Source: Ctenosaura bakeri (lineage: Eukaryota > Chordata > Lepidosauria > Squamata > Iguanidae). From it: DNA of 64,000 bases. A model generated the notes under the pieces. It did not search any database. It was not told where the DNA came from and saw only the letters and a program-made list of their open reading frames with translations. The stretch's first letter is position 1. Every line of letters starts with the position of its first letter. Shown in pieces: positions 36,064 through 45,232 of this stretch. The translations under genes were made by a program, and so were the position numbers. The stretch lies in the NCBI GenBank assembly GCA_948474755.1, contig CAOLHI010000392.1, positions 248,001 to 312,000 of the forward strand, written 5' to 3'.

Positions 36064-36484
36064 GGCCCTTTCTGCACCTTACTTTCTTCCGGTGCTGGAG
36101 TGCAAGGATCGCGTGAACAGCCTCCAGTGAGAGGCTTTCACGTCCGGGGTCCTTCAGCTCCACACAAGCTGCCTGCTTGCACAAGAACCCCACCTCTTCC
36201 TTCTGCAGCGCAGCCTGGGACTTTCCCAGGCTGCACTGGGGCAGGAAGTGCAACTGGCGCAGCTCCGGAGGCTCCGCACACAGGTAAGTGCGCACGGGGC
36301 CCAGGAACAATGTGCGATTATGCACCATTTTCAGCTTGTATCAAAAAATGAAAAGGTGCACAATCGGCTCCTGCCGGCTCCTGGAACATCGTGCGATTGT
36401 GAGTGCGTCATGCAGATTGCTCCTCACAATTGTACAATGCTCCAGGCCCTCTTTTGCATGGAAAATGCCATGTGAAAAGGGCCC
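36064..36484 (+). mobile_element. Harbinger-like element, family B (copy B2)
   Basis: Starts GGCCCTTTCTGCACCTTAC and ends ATGTGAAAAGGGCCC. The flanks are CAA and TAA. The inside matches 45630-46062 throughout, including a GTGAGAGGCT block, CAGGCTGCACTGGGGCAGGA, CAATTGTAC-type words near the right end and CATGGAAAATGCCATGTGAA. GC-rich and CpG-rich. The overlapping open frames on both strands are by-products of base composition. Confidence 0.85.
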
Positions 36485-36487
36485 TAA

Positions 36488-37584
36488 TGTGGGGGGGGAA
36501 ATGGATGTGGAACTGCACTTGTGAACCATTGTGCTTTGCAAGTACCATGTAGGATCCCAGTTTCTAACTGGGAAGAACTGCTTCAAATTGAAGGTGTGGG
36601 TCCATATGGCTGGCATTTTCAGTAGCAACATTTCAGTACAATTGGACTTTATATATTGAGTTCTGGGCTAGTACCAATATAAGTTTTGATACTGTGGTGT
36701 AAGAAATAAAAAATGATAAACTAGTTTAGTGTTCTGCTTGGACTAATGTGCAAACAGTAGGGGTAGACTAGAAGAAGTATTTCTGGAATCTAATTTACTA
36801 TGTGAATGTAAGTTTGTCTGTGGAGTTCCACCATGTGAGTTCAACCTGCATTCCAAAATACAAAATTACCATCTCATTGGTAAACTTGGCAATGAAAGGG
36901 TTGACGGCTCCTCATGGCTGCCTAGAAATTAGGCTACAGTGTTTTCTAGAAGTGATATAAGATTGTTTTTCTTCCTTTAAGCAGGTGTTTAGTTGCTCAG
37001 AAAGGTCTGGAAAATAAAGTACTTACTTGTGTCTGTGTCTCTGTGTAGAAAGTTTAGTTCAGAGTTGTATGCATTTCTACTATCCTGAGCTTGCTAATGA
37101 AGGGTGAGTACAGAAATTTAAAACAAAATTTAAACAGGAATGCAATTTGTTCCAACAGAGGATAGAAGAACCTATCTTATATCTATAACCAAATCTCATA
37201 ACCATATTCAAGCAGACATTAATTAAACTATTTCACTTTAAATTTAACTCTTGATTTCTTCTTCTTTCATTGTAATTGTGCCGTTCTCCCTTCCAATATC
37301 CTCTTCTAATCTTGAACATCTGGAGGGTACAGAATTGGAGAAGGCTAGTTTGAGCCAGAGTTGGGGAAGTTTACTTTTGCACTACAATTCCCACTGCTTA
37401 GGCTAGATGGGGATTTTTGGGAGAGAGATTTTCTGAGATAGAACTAACTGTAATTCTACATCTCCCCAAGACTTTGTTTAGTACCAAAACTGACACACCT
37501 ATTTGGCATAAGATGAATTTTACTGGTGGTCTAGAGTAGAACAAGTAGCACAGTCTTTTAGCTGATAGGTTCCAGTGTCTCCTT
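36488..37584. other. No gene seen
   Basis: Unassigned AT-rich sequence. Around 37316-37480 there are scraps of the generic 'ggactacaattcccac' repeat type. Confidence 0.45.
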
Positions 37585-37599
37585 GGAATGAATGGTAGA

Positions 37600-38272
37600 T
37601 AGAATTAGATTTATGAAAGGTTTAGTAAAAGGGAATGATTTTGAAGAAATTTAGAAAATATTTTTGGAAAAAGCTTTGATAAGAGATGGTAAAGCTACCC
37701 TTTCACAAGAAGAATGGCAATTTTGGAAAGTGGATTAAATAAAAAGTTGGCTCTGGGGGGTGGGTAATTATTTTGTGTGTGTGTGTGTGTGTAAATTATG
37801 TGGTATATTGTTTAAATTGGATATGTGTTGTTTAATTGTCTAAAACAAAAACAAAAAAGAAAGTTAAAATATAATCGGCTTTGGGGAGTGGTTACCTTTA
37901 GAGATAGTTTGATATGTTAAGTAATAAGATTATATTTAGTAATAGCAATAGATTAAATTTAAGGGAAAAATATAGAATTAAGAATGAAACTATTAAAATG
38001 AGTATAATGAGAATAAGAATTAAAGATAGGTAACAAAAATATATAAGTAGTATGATATAGAATAAGCTGAATAAGTTTATGATTTTAATGGTAATAGAGA
38101 GAAATAATAATGTAAGTTTGCGTTGGTTGAAATTTTTTTGTTCCACTATTATGTATATCACATGGTGTTTTAATTTTTTGTTTTTGTTTTTTGTTCTTTG
38201 TTGTATAATCAATAAAAATTATTAAAAAAATAAAAATAAATAAAAAGCATCAAGCCAAAAAAAAAGAAAAAA
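37600..38272 (+). mobile_element. 5'-truncated L1-like LINE with perfect target duplication
   Basis: The insert is flanked by the exact 15-mer GGAATGAATGGTAGA at 37585-37599 and 38273-38287. It begins in what looks like decayed ORF2 end sequence, contains a (GT)n run (37774-37792), and ends with ATCAATAAAAATTATT and a long A-rich tail. The duplication plus tail is the signature of target-primed reverse transcription. The AT-rich antisense frame inside (38212-37898) is low-complexity, not a gene. Clean flanks make this a relatively young insertion. Confidence 0.88.
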
Positions 38273-38287
38273 GGAATGAATGGTAGA

Positions 38288-38734
38288 ATTGGGCCTCTGA
38301 ACAATGAATTCTACCCGGATCATCCAACCACTGGTACTTGTGGCTGGATAACAAGTCCACTGGAGTTGGGTGCAACCCTCTCCAGGGTGAGGCCAATAGA
38401 AGAAAAATACTCAGGGTTAAATAAGGCAGATCCAGACAAAGGAAATTGAATTGTGGAGCATGATCTCCTGTACTAATACCTTTGAGAACTGTATAAATGG
38501 TTTGGAAAGTTTATTCTCCTGCTATGTTCCTTCTGGTGTGCTCCCAGCCATGAGCCACCACATTAAAGTGAAACTATGCCTGACGTCCTGTTAGTAAATT
38601 ACAATGTTATACATCTGCCTTATGACATTGCAACTTTTTCTGTCATTGCTCAGGTCTAAATTCTGTTCTGACCGGACAAAAACTAAAAGCTCTTTGAACC
38701 CTCCTTTCAATCCATGCAGCCGCCCTCCCCCAAT
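38288..38734. other. No gene seen
   Basis: Continuation of the pre-insertion locus after the L1; unassigned. Confidence 0.45.
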
Positions 38735-39010
38735 ATAGCAATTTCTGAATCGTTGGAGAGTGAGGGGACCAGGGAGGATGCATCCAGCTCTTTTCCTTTA
38801 GCTGAATGTACGAGGTCATTATCTTCAGGGACATCCCAGAGACTCCATGAGGTCCCTGTCAGTGTCTATCACAATGTATCGGGCTAAAGAAAAATAGCTG
38901 GGCATGTCACTTCTGATCCCCTTGCTCTCCAACAAGATAGAAATGGCTGTATTTGGGAGGTTACATGGCTCACAAGGTGAGTTTTGGGAGGAAAGCATCA
39001 AGAGATAACT
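38735..39010 (+). repeat. Unclassified dispersed repeat, family G (copy 1)
   Basis: Aligns with 40365-40630 in the same orientation. Shared words include CTCTTTTCCTTTAGCTGAAT against TTATTTTCCTGTAGTTGGAT, GGGCTAAAGAAAAATAG against CGACTAAAGGAAAATAG, ATAGAAATGGCTGTATTTGG against ATAGAAATGGCTATGTGGGG, and AAGGTGAGTTT. Both copies flank D3. Family unknown. Confidence 0.6.
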
Positions 39011-39923
39011 CTTGAAGATATAAGGAGGCATATAAGAGACATAACATAAGACACGTAGAGACTTAACTCTTGAAATGTAGTTACAGGAGACAACGTATGT
39101 CTCCAAATGTAAGATCTTGGCCTACATGGACATAAAGAATTACTAAACACAAATTAATGCTTTTTATGTCATTGGGCAGCATTTAATATTTGGGCGTGAT
39201 ACCAATAAGGACTGAAACCCATCTGCCTGGTGATATATTCCAAAACAATCTTTTCCCCAAGTTCTGCATGCAGACACCGGGTTAGACTCATAGCTTAATT
39301 TACAGAATCCATTTCTACTAAGCTAAACCCACAGTTCAATGAATGAAGCAATGCACTCCTGTATTTTAGTTTCCTCTTTGCTATACAACATTAACTTGTG
39401 ACCCATTCCAGGAGATTTTAGAGCCAAAGGTTCTCAGGGGTCAGTATAGATGATGACTGTTCAGGAGTTTTAGAACAAAGGGGGAAATCAGCAAAAAAAC
39501 CACACACCCCGTTCTGTTTGTAGAAGGCCTTTAATCAACGCACACCATACTGTGTGATATGAAGCTTGATTACTAATAAATAAATACAAATAAATTGTAA
39601 TAAAAGATTCTGAGGTTTCCTCATGTTCATTAAGACACACAATGTGACCTGATTTTGCTATTGTTGTTTCTCTGTTTTTCTTTAATGATCTGCTTAAGGA
39701 TAGTTGATAGTATGTAATTTCTTTCTTAAGTCTAAACATGTCCTTTAAAGATTTAATTAGAGATTCAGTGCCCTGAGAAGGAAAAACAAACAAACATTGA
39801 TTACAAGTAGTATCATGGGATTCAGAGTTTCAGAGTTTCTTAACAGCATTCATGAACTTGACAGTGTGGAATGTAATAGCAAGGGATAACACTTGGAAAC
39901 TAACACTCTGAAAACCCAATATG
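39011..39923. other. No gene seen
   Basis: Unassigned. The antisense frame 39793-39488 has no recognised domain. Confidence 0.45.
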
Positions 39924-39926
39924 CAA

Positions 39927-40128
39927 GGCCATTTCTGCAGTACACTGTTATGGCATTATTATTCCACATTCAACATCCTAGGGAATTCTGGGGTTTATAC
40001 TTTAGGGAGTAGCATTTAGAATTCTCAGCTAGAAAGCATTTTGGCCTCAGTAAACTATAAACCCCAGAATTCCCTAGGATGTTGAATGTGGAATAATAAT
40101 GCCATAACAGTGTACTGCCGAAATGGCC
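39927..40128. mobile_element. Nearly perfect hairpin MITE, family D (copy D3)
   Basis: A 202-bp palindrome. The left arm starts GGCCATTTCTGCAGTACAC and the right arm, read in reverse complement, starts GGCCATTTCGGCAGTACAC. Over the first 70 or so bases I count only one difference. The centre carries GAATTCTCAGC-type words. Flanks are CAA and TAA. The arms' agreement suggests a young insertion or recent arm conversion. RNA copied from it would fold into a long hairpin. Confidence 0.92.
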
Positions 40129-40364
40129 TAAGATTCTTTGATGGCTTTATGAGAAGAAGGCTTATCTTTGTCTAGATAGAAACCAAGGAATCCTATGTAA
40201 ATGCCCACAAAATAAGATGCCAGATTGATCCATTCATGGAGACAGCTGTATATGAGTGAAACTATATTCAGTTGCTTTTGAGTTATAGAGTTATCTATCT
40301 CACAGCTATAGCAGTTTGATTTCATTTTAACCATCGTGGCTGCATGTTATGGAATTTGTATCAT

Positions 40365-40630
40365 TGGAAAGTGTGGGATATTTGAGGGGGAACCAGTGGG
40401 GACGTATCCAATTATTTTCCTGTAGTTGGATGCACTGCCATAGCCATCCACAAAAAACTCAGAAAGCCTTCAGGAGGTCATTGCAGATGATGTTCTTGTA
40501 GTATATCCGACTAAAGGAAAATAGGTGAGTGCATTTCTGCTCATTCCCATTTCTTCAGTGATATAGAAATGGCTATGTGGGGTGAGGGGCATAGTTTAAA
40601 AGGTGAGTTTAGGGGGATTTTGATCAGTGT
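40365..40630 (+). repeat. Unclassified dispersed repeat, family G (copy 2)
   Basis: See 38735-39010 for the shared words. This copy ends near AAGGTGAGTTTAGGGGGAT. No open frame is shared. Confidence 0.6.
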
Positions 40631-40761
40631 GCAGTCAGTGAAGAATTCCAACCTCTACCAAAACAGTTATGATGACATAAACTGGACTTAAGTTATCATA
40701 ACTCACTAACAGGATACCATCCAGACTTAGGCAGCATGATATTTATCTATGTATGTGAATG

Positions 40762-40762
<1 letters not shown>

Positions 40763-40802
<40 letters not shown>
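40763..40802. repeat. (AT)n microsatellite
   Basis: Twenty uninterrupted AT units shortly before the DIRS-like element. Confidence 0.97.
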
Positions 40803-40805
<3 letters not shown>

Positions 40806-40888
40806 TGAAATGTGAAGGAGCATTGAACAAAGTCAATATTTACATTTCCTTTCTTTTTCTTTTTGGAGAAAAGAGTTTTTCTAATCCC

Positions 40889-41130
40889 AGATTTCCAGGA
40901 ATCTTATTTATCACTAACATGTTCCATCCCGTATATTTATTAGTTCATTATTTGGCAGAATAATGTGTTGCTCAAGGAAAAGATGAGGAAGCAAGAATCA
41001 AAACTGTGTGAATCATTTAACCTTTCAGCATAGTTCAAAGTTGAAATTGTCTTGCTAGATGTGTGTAGATTTTCTTGTGTGTTTTTTCATTTTTTTGTTT
41101 GTTTGTTTTTATAATATGAATCTGGACCCA
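40889..41130 (+). repeat. Left direct repeat of the DIRS-like element
   Basis: Shares with 43229-43480 the blocks ATTTCCAGGAATC, TTTATTAGTTCA, TTTGGCA, AATAATGTGT, GCTCAAGGAAAAGATG, AATCAAAACTGTGTGAA, AGCATAGTTCAAAGTT and, after a gap, a TTTTTGTTTTGTTTTTATAA-like tract. Similarity is high with few indels. Confidence 0.85.
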
Positions 41131-41519
41131 TGCTGTACATACTGCTGTGAGGGAGAGGCCACTTTTGCTGCCTCCCAATGGAGGAGAGTCCAGTATCAAT
41201 GACATTAGGTGCAATGCACAAAGAAACTGGACATTTGGGATAGAGCTAGGGGATTTATCATCTCCGTCACCCCTCTTTGCTTCCTTTTGGGTGACTCTTC
41301 ATGACAGAACAGAGGGCAGAGGAAAGAGTAGAGTGGCAGGGAAAAGACAGTGGTGAAGGATGTCTTCAGAGGGAACTAGCCAGGAGAAAGTTGGGTTGGT
41401 GGCTGGTTACCAAACTGTATGGCCAAAGAGTTCTATGGTGGATTGTGCTTGGGGGGAGATTCAGCAGTTGTTGTGGCAGTTTGGGAAGTGCACATGAATG
41501 AAAATGGTGCTGAGTTGGT

Positions 41520-41735
41520 GAAATATGACATTAAGTCTGCATTTCATCTCTTGCCAGTTCATTCTGAGGATTCAAGTTACCGGGTTTTTCTTTCGATTGA
41601 ATGTTTCACATGGACTGAACTTTGCCCTGTGCCATGTTTGAAAAGTTCAGTATTTTTCTGAATGGGCCCTTAAAACTCAGATCTGGACAAAATGGGGTTA
41701 TTCATTGTTTGGATGATTTTTTAAAAAAATCAGCA
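41520..41735 (+). pseudogene. Reverse transcriptase remnant of the DIRS-like element
   Basis: 41520-41660 in one frame holds KYDIKSAFHLLPVH, corresponding to the first palm motif with its catalytic aspartate. A frame change leads to MFEKFS (about 41634-41651) and IHCLDDFL (about 41698-41727), where the family usually has a tyrosine or related residue before LDD. Most of the fingers region upstream is missing. The copy cannot make an active enzyme. Confidence 0.8.
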
Positions 41736-41826
41736 TAGCCAGGACAGTGTGCTTTTTTGACGAGGAAGTTTTACTCCTTGACGTCTGAGCTGGATGTGCC
41801 ACTAGCCCACAAGACAGAGTCATTGT

Positions 41827-42081
41827 TTGGTTTTCCTTAGGACTGATACTGATACTGTGGAACAGCACTATAGACATACAGGGGAAAAACTTAGGGAAGT
41901 GAGGGAGAGGGTTTCTGAATTTATGGGACATAGCAAGGCTATGCTTAGAGAATTTCAGGAATTCATTGGTCATTTAAATTTTGTATGTAGGGTTGTAGCA
42001 CCTGGCAAGGCTTTTCTGAGGCAACTCTGTGATGCTATATGTGAAATTCTTCAGCCCCATCACAGGATTAGAATTACATAG
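41827..42081 (+). pseudogene. RNase H-side remnant of the DIRS-like element
   Basis: An 84-codon open frame. Its second half, with EFQEFIGHLNFVCRVV, PGKAFLRQL and PHHRIRIT, matches the region that follows the reverse transcriptase in DIRS-type proteins and leads into RNase H. Frame broken after 42081. Confidence 0.75.
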
Positions 42082-42489
42082 GAGATTAGGGAGGACTGGA
42101 TGGTTTGACAAGATTTTCTTGCCACCCTCAGTGGAATTTCTTTTTGGCAAGACGAGCTTAGAGTCAGGGATGCTTTAAAGGTGTCTATAGATGCAGCACT
42201 TTCTATTGATTTGGGGGTGTAATTTCATGGACATTGGTGTGCCCAGGTGTGGCCTGAGGACTGGGCAGAAACAGGTTTCTTGTTTGATTTAACATTCCTG
42301 AAGTGTTTTCCAATTGTGGTGGCTGTGCAAATCTGGGCTGGGGAGATGGCTAACTCATCTCTTTCTTTTTGGTTTGATAATTCAACCATATTGCAGATCA
42401 TTAATTCCTTGTTCTCTCAGTCCTCATGAGTCATGCACTTTACACTGCAGTGTCTTTGGTATAATATGCTTTTTATAGCACTGCATGTG

Positions 42490-43310
42490 GCTAGATTGGA
42501 CAATGGGATTGCTGATCCTTTTCCTAACAACAGATGGAGAACTTCAGACAACTGGCTCCAGAGGCAGATACCTGTCCGCATCCCATGCCTATAGTGGCTT
42601 GGAGGAGTGATGTTGTCAGGGAAATCTGCTTCTCAGTAGCTGTCAGTACTAGGAAAAATTATAAGCAGGCTGGGTTGGAGTTTAAGCATCTTAGGCCACG
42701 TGAGCAGCTTCAAGCTATTTGGCCAATCCTCATTGCCCACATTTGGTAAATCTGCATACACCTGAGGAGCAGGGGTTTAGCTCTGCATTCTATTTGGCTA
42801 AGCTGTCAGAATAAGCATTTGCTGCCCAGGTGCAAGGGTATCAGCATAACACAGCTGGAAGAATGGTTTCAGGAGCAGGGCGTGTCTGTTAGGCATAGAC
42901 CACTGTCACCTGATCTCCTTAAGGGAAAGGCATTATTTGGTCAACCTTTTGCTCTTCTGATTATTAAACCATTTTGTTTCATACAGTATCTTTGACTGCC
43001 TTTTTGACACTTTGTGAGTTAGTGAACTGGTTATGTTGTCTACAGGGGATGCATCGGGTAGGGCATTGCAGCTGAGAGATTTAATACTTTCTGGGCAACA
43101 GCCTATAAAAGGTATTAGAGGGGAACAGGGCCAAAGGTAACATTGGGACTTTGCCATGATGTGCCCTTATGCCCAAGTTATGCATTACAGAATTATGTGA
43201 GGGTTAGGGGACCTAAGCCAGGTCCCACATTTCCAGGAATCCTATTTGTCAGTGACATTGTTCCATCCAGAACATTTATTAGTTCACTATTTGGCAAAAT
43301 AATGTGTAGC
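42490..43310 (+). pseudogene. Tyrosine recombinase remnant of the DIRS-like element
   Basis: Read across several frames: LDNGIAD (end of the RNase H/start of the linker), STRKNYKQAGLEF in the N-terminal core-binding part, LRSRGLALHSI, LKGKALFGQP, and then YVRVRGPKPGPTF, where the catalytic half normally begins. A possible continuation TFISSLFGKIM lies inside the right direct repeat. The HxxR and tyrosine segments needed for strand transfer are not visible. Confidence 0.72.
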
Positions 43311-43480
43311 TCAAGGAAAAGATGGGGAAGGGAGAAATCAAAACTGTGTGAACCACTTACCCTTTTAGCATAGTTCAAAGTTTAAATGGTCTGGCTAAGT
43401 GCCTAGTGTTGTTGGTGGGTTTTTTTTTTTCCAGTATGGCTTTTCATTGTTTTTGTTTTGTTTTTATAAACCCCTATACA
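43229..43480 (+). repeat. Right direct repeat of the DIRS-like element
   Basis: Second copy of the 240-bp repeat. It overlaps the end of the recombinase remnant, which is compatible with split direct repeats known from PAT/Ngaro elements, but could also be what is left of a tandem element. Confidence 0.85.
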
Positions 43481-43666
43481 GTATATCTGGAAAGAAGCTG
43501 AAATGGCAGGGAGATGAAGTGGGAAAGAGTGGGAAACTAGTACATTGCAAACTAAACAAACCATTTTTAAAAAGAGATAGCATCAGGAAGGTAAACTCAG
43601 GGTGAAATATGTAATTAAAATGAAGTCAATAGTGCTCTTTCCATTTCCCAAAGAAACCTACAGAAG

Positions 43667-43930
43667 CTTGGAAATTCACTTTTGTGCACTACTTCTCCTG
43701 GTATCCCCCATTCAGCATGGCCACAGTAGCTATAATAATTTAGTTTGGTCGTCAGTGAGTTTAATCTGATTTTCCTGATAGTAATCTAGAAAGTCTCATA
43801 TATTATTTCAACAAAGGAGTTGCCCTGGCTGCCAATCCATTTCTGGACACAATTCAAGGTTTTGGTGATGACTTATAAAGCCCTATAAAGATTGGGTCCA
43901 GGCTATTTGAAGGACCATATCTCTCTTTAT
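43667..43930 (+). mobile_element. L2-like LINE, internal fragment (composite copy 2)
   Basis: Same segment as 10549-10815: AGCATGGCC, TTTAGTTTGGTCGTCAGTGA, AATCTAGAAAGTCTCATATA, then the coding-derived FKVLVMTYKAL, a stop, and RLGPG near 43858-43908. It ends at ATCTCTCTTTAT, where the SINE begins, at the same place as in the first copy. Confidence 0.78.
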
Positions 43931-44135
43931 AAGCTTGCGTGGTGTAGTGGTTTGAGCTTTGGACTGTCACTCTGGAGACCAGAGTTCGATTCCAAGCTTG
44001 GCCATGGAAACCCAGTGGGTGACCTTGGGTGTGTTGCATACATTCGGCCCCAGAAAAACCTGTGATAGAGCTGCCTTGGGGTTGCCATAAGTGAGAAATG
44101 ACTTGAAGACACATAACAACAACAACAACAAAAAC
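43931..44135 (+). mobile_element. tRNA-derived SINE with (ACA)n tail
   Basis: The best-preserved copy: GCGTGGTGTAGTGGTTTGAG (A box), GACCAGAGTTCGATTCC (B box), GGCCATGGAAACCCAGTGGG, GACCTTGGGTGTGTTG, AAAAACCTGTGATAG, GGTTGCCATAAGTGAGAAAT, GACTTGAAGACACATAACAA and a CAA repeat. Target duplication ATCTCTCTTTAT / ATCTCCCTTTAT, 11 of 12 identical, with the right copy at about 44138-44149. Confidence 0.93.
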
Positions 44136-44149
44136 AATCTCCCTTTATG

Positions 44150-44330
44150 TAAGCCTAAATACCCTAAAGGCACCAGATCCTGTTTGTTTGTGGAAGCTAA
44201 ACAGGGTTAGCCCTGGTTAACACTTGGATGTGAGATTGCCAGCAAATATCATGTGGTCTTGACTATATTTCAGAAGAATGAACTGGTAAAACCACCTCTG
44301 AGTATTCTTGCCTAAGAAGGTATATCATTT
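44150..44330 (+). mobile_element. 5S-rRNA-derived SINE
   Basis: CACCAGATCCTGTTTGTTTG, GGAAGCTAAACAGGG, TTAGCCCTGGTTAACACTTG and GATGTGAGA follow the 5S promoter region. ACCACCTCTGAGTATTCTTG and CCTAAGAAG are the SINE body. It starts directly after the preceding SINE's target duplication. The 3' end is cut short. Confidence 0.88.
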
Positions 44331-45232
44331 TGCTGCATTTTGTATATTTTGTATACTCTGGTTTTTTTATAGATTTGTCATGGCGTTGGCTATTACAATA
44401 AACTCATTGATAATGATTTATTTGTGATGTTTTGGATGACATTTCCTCGGATCAGTTCCCAGAGACACTTGAAGTTCCAATTCAAAAGCACATAACAGCT
44501 GGGCTGCTCTTATGGCTTGCCTTGTAAATTGTTAGAGAAAGAAGAAAATTATTTTAAAAGCCCTCATTACCAAAGGCAACATAAACAACTGGGAGCAGAG
44601 TTATTTAATAGGGTAACATATAGCATTTCAGTTCTTTTTAAAGCTTAAAGGGCATTTTAAAGCATCTTAGAGGCAATTGACAGAATTCCTTCTCTTTTGT
44701 TTTATACTATTCTCTTACCAAACCTAAGATGCTTGGAGTTTTCCCTCCAGAAAAGTAGTGAAAAGTAATAAGCAATGCAACAAATATTTCTTAATCTTGT
44801 AACATACAATGAAATACTTTTTTTTTAAAAAAAACCCTATAATGAGTAATAAGAACAAATTGCATTTATAGAATAATGTTCCCAGATCTAGACATCCCAT
44901 TGTTCCCATTGTCTCGTGGAAATGATATTATTTCCCAGTGGCATTAGAAGATCCAGTTTCAAAGTATGTTTCAGCCAAGATCATGGTCTAAGAAGGGGGG
45001 TGGCAAAATGAGGGCATTGTCCCCTCCCCACCAGAACTTTGCCTCCCATGACATTTTCCTTCAGTTGTCAGATATCTAGCATTGTGGAGAGTGAAAATCA
45101 TTCACTTTTCCTATGTTCGCATTCCCTTCGTAACTTTGCCTGTATCTTTTCTTTTGATATCTAAATTGTATTTCTAAATGCCCAACTGATGTTTTGAGTT
45201 ACTGCAGTGTTAGAAATTTGGAGAATGGAAGA
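44331..45232. other. No gene seen
   Basis: Unassigned AT-rich sequence. Confidence 0.45.

Larger units (their letters stand above)
40889..43480 (+). mobile_element. DIRS-type retrotransposon, internally deleted and broken
   Basis: A degenerate element lying between direct repeats of about 240 bp (40889-41130 and 43229-43480). Inside, in order: a short unrecognised 5' part (41144-41500); reverse transcriptase from about 41520, with KYDIKSAFHLLPVH, MFEKFS and the active-site-like IHCLDDFL near 41700; a connecting RNase H-like part with LNFVCRVVAPGKAFLRQL (41975-42045); a decayed middle; and the start of a tyrosine recombinase (about 42490-43300) with RLDNGIAD, STRKNYKQAG and YVRVRGPKPGPTF. FEKFS plus LDDFL and a recombinase instead of a DDE integrase are typical of DIRS/PAT/Ngaro elements. 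Many frameshifts and stops; the conserved recombinase C-terminal catalytic block is not found. Confidence 0.85.

Noticed and set aside
36008..36328. Antisense open frame over element B2 and its counterpart over B3 (45475-45954)
   Set aside because: The frames resemble each other because the DNA elements are copies. Frames on all strands stay open in GC-rich DNA. No domain is recognisable and B1/B4 do not keep the same protein.
37898..38212. 104-codon antisense open frame
   Set aside because: Low-complexity Ile/Leu/Phe string from AT-rich L1 tail sequence.
41144..41500. Gag-like protein at the start of the DIRS-like element
   Set aside because: Two overlapping open frames exist, but I see no motif that supports a gag assignment, and the region may not be coding.
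10816..44135. CRISPR-like array or regularly spaced repeats
   Set aside because: Repeats are dispersed SINEs with target duplications; there is no regular spacing and the DNA is vertebrate.
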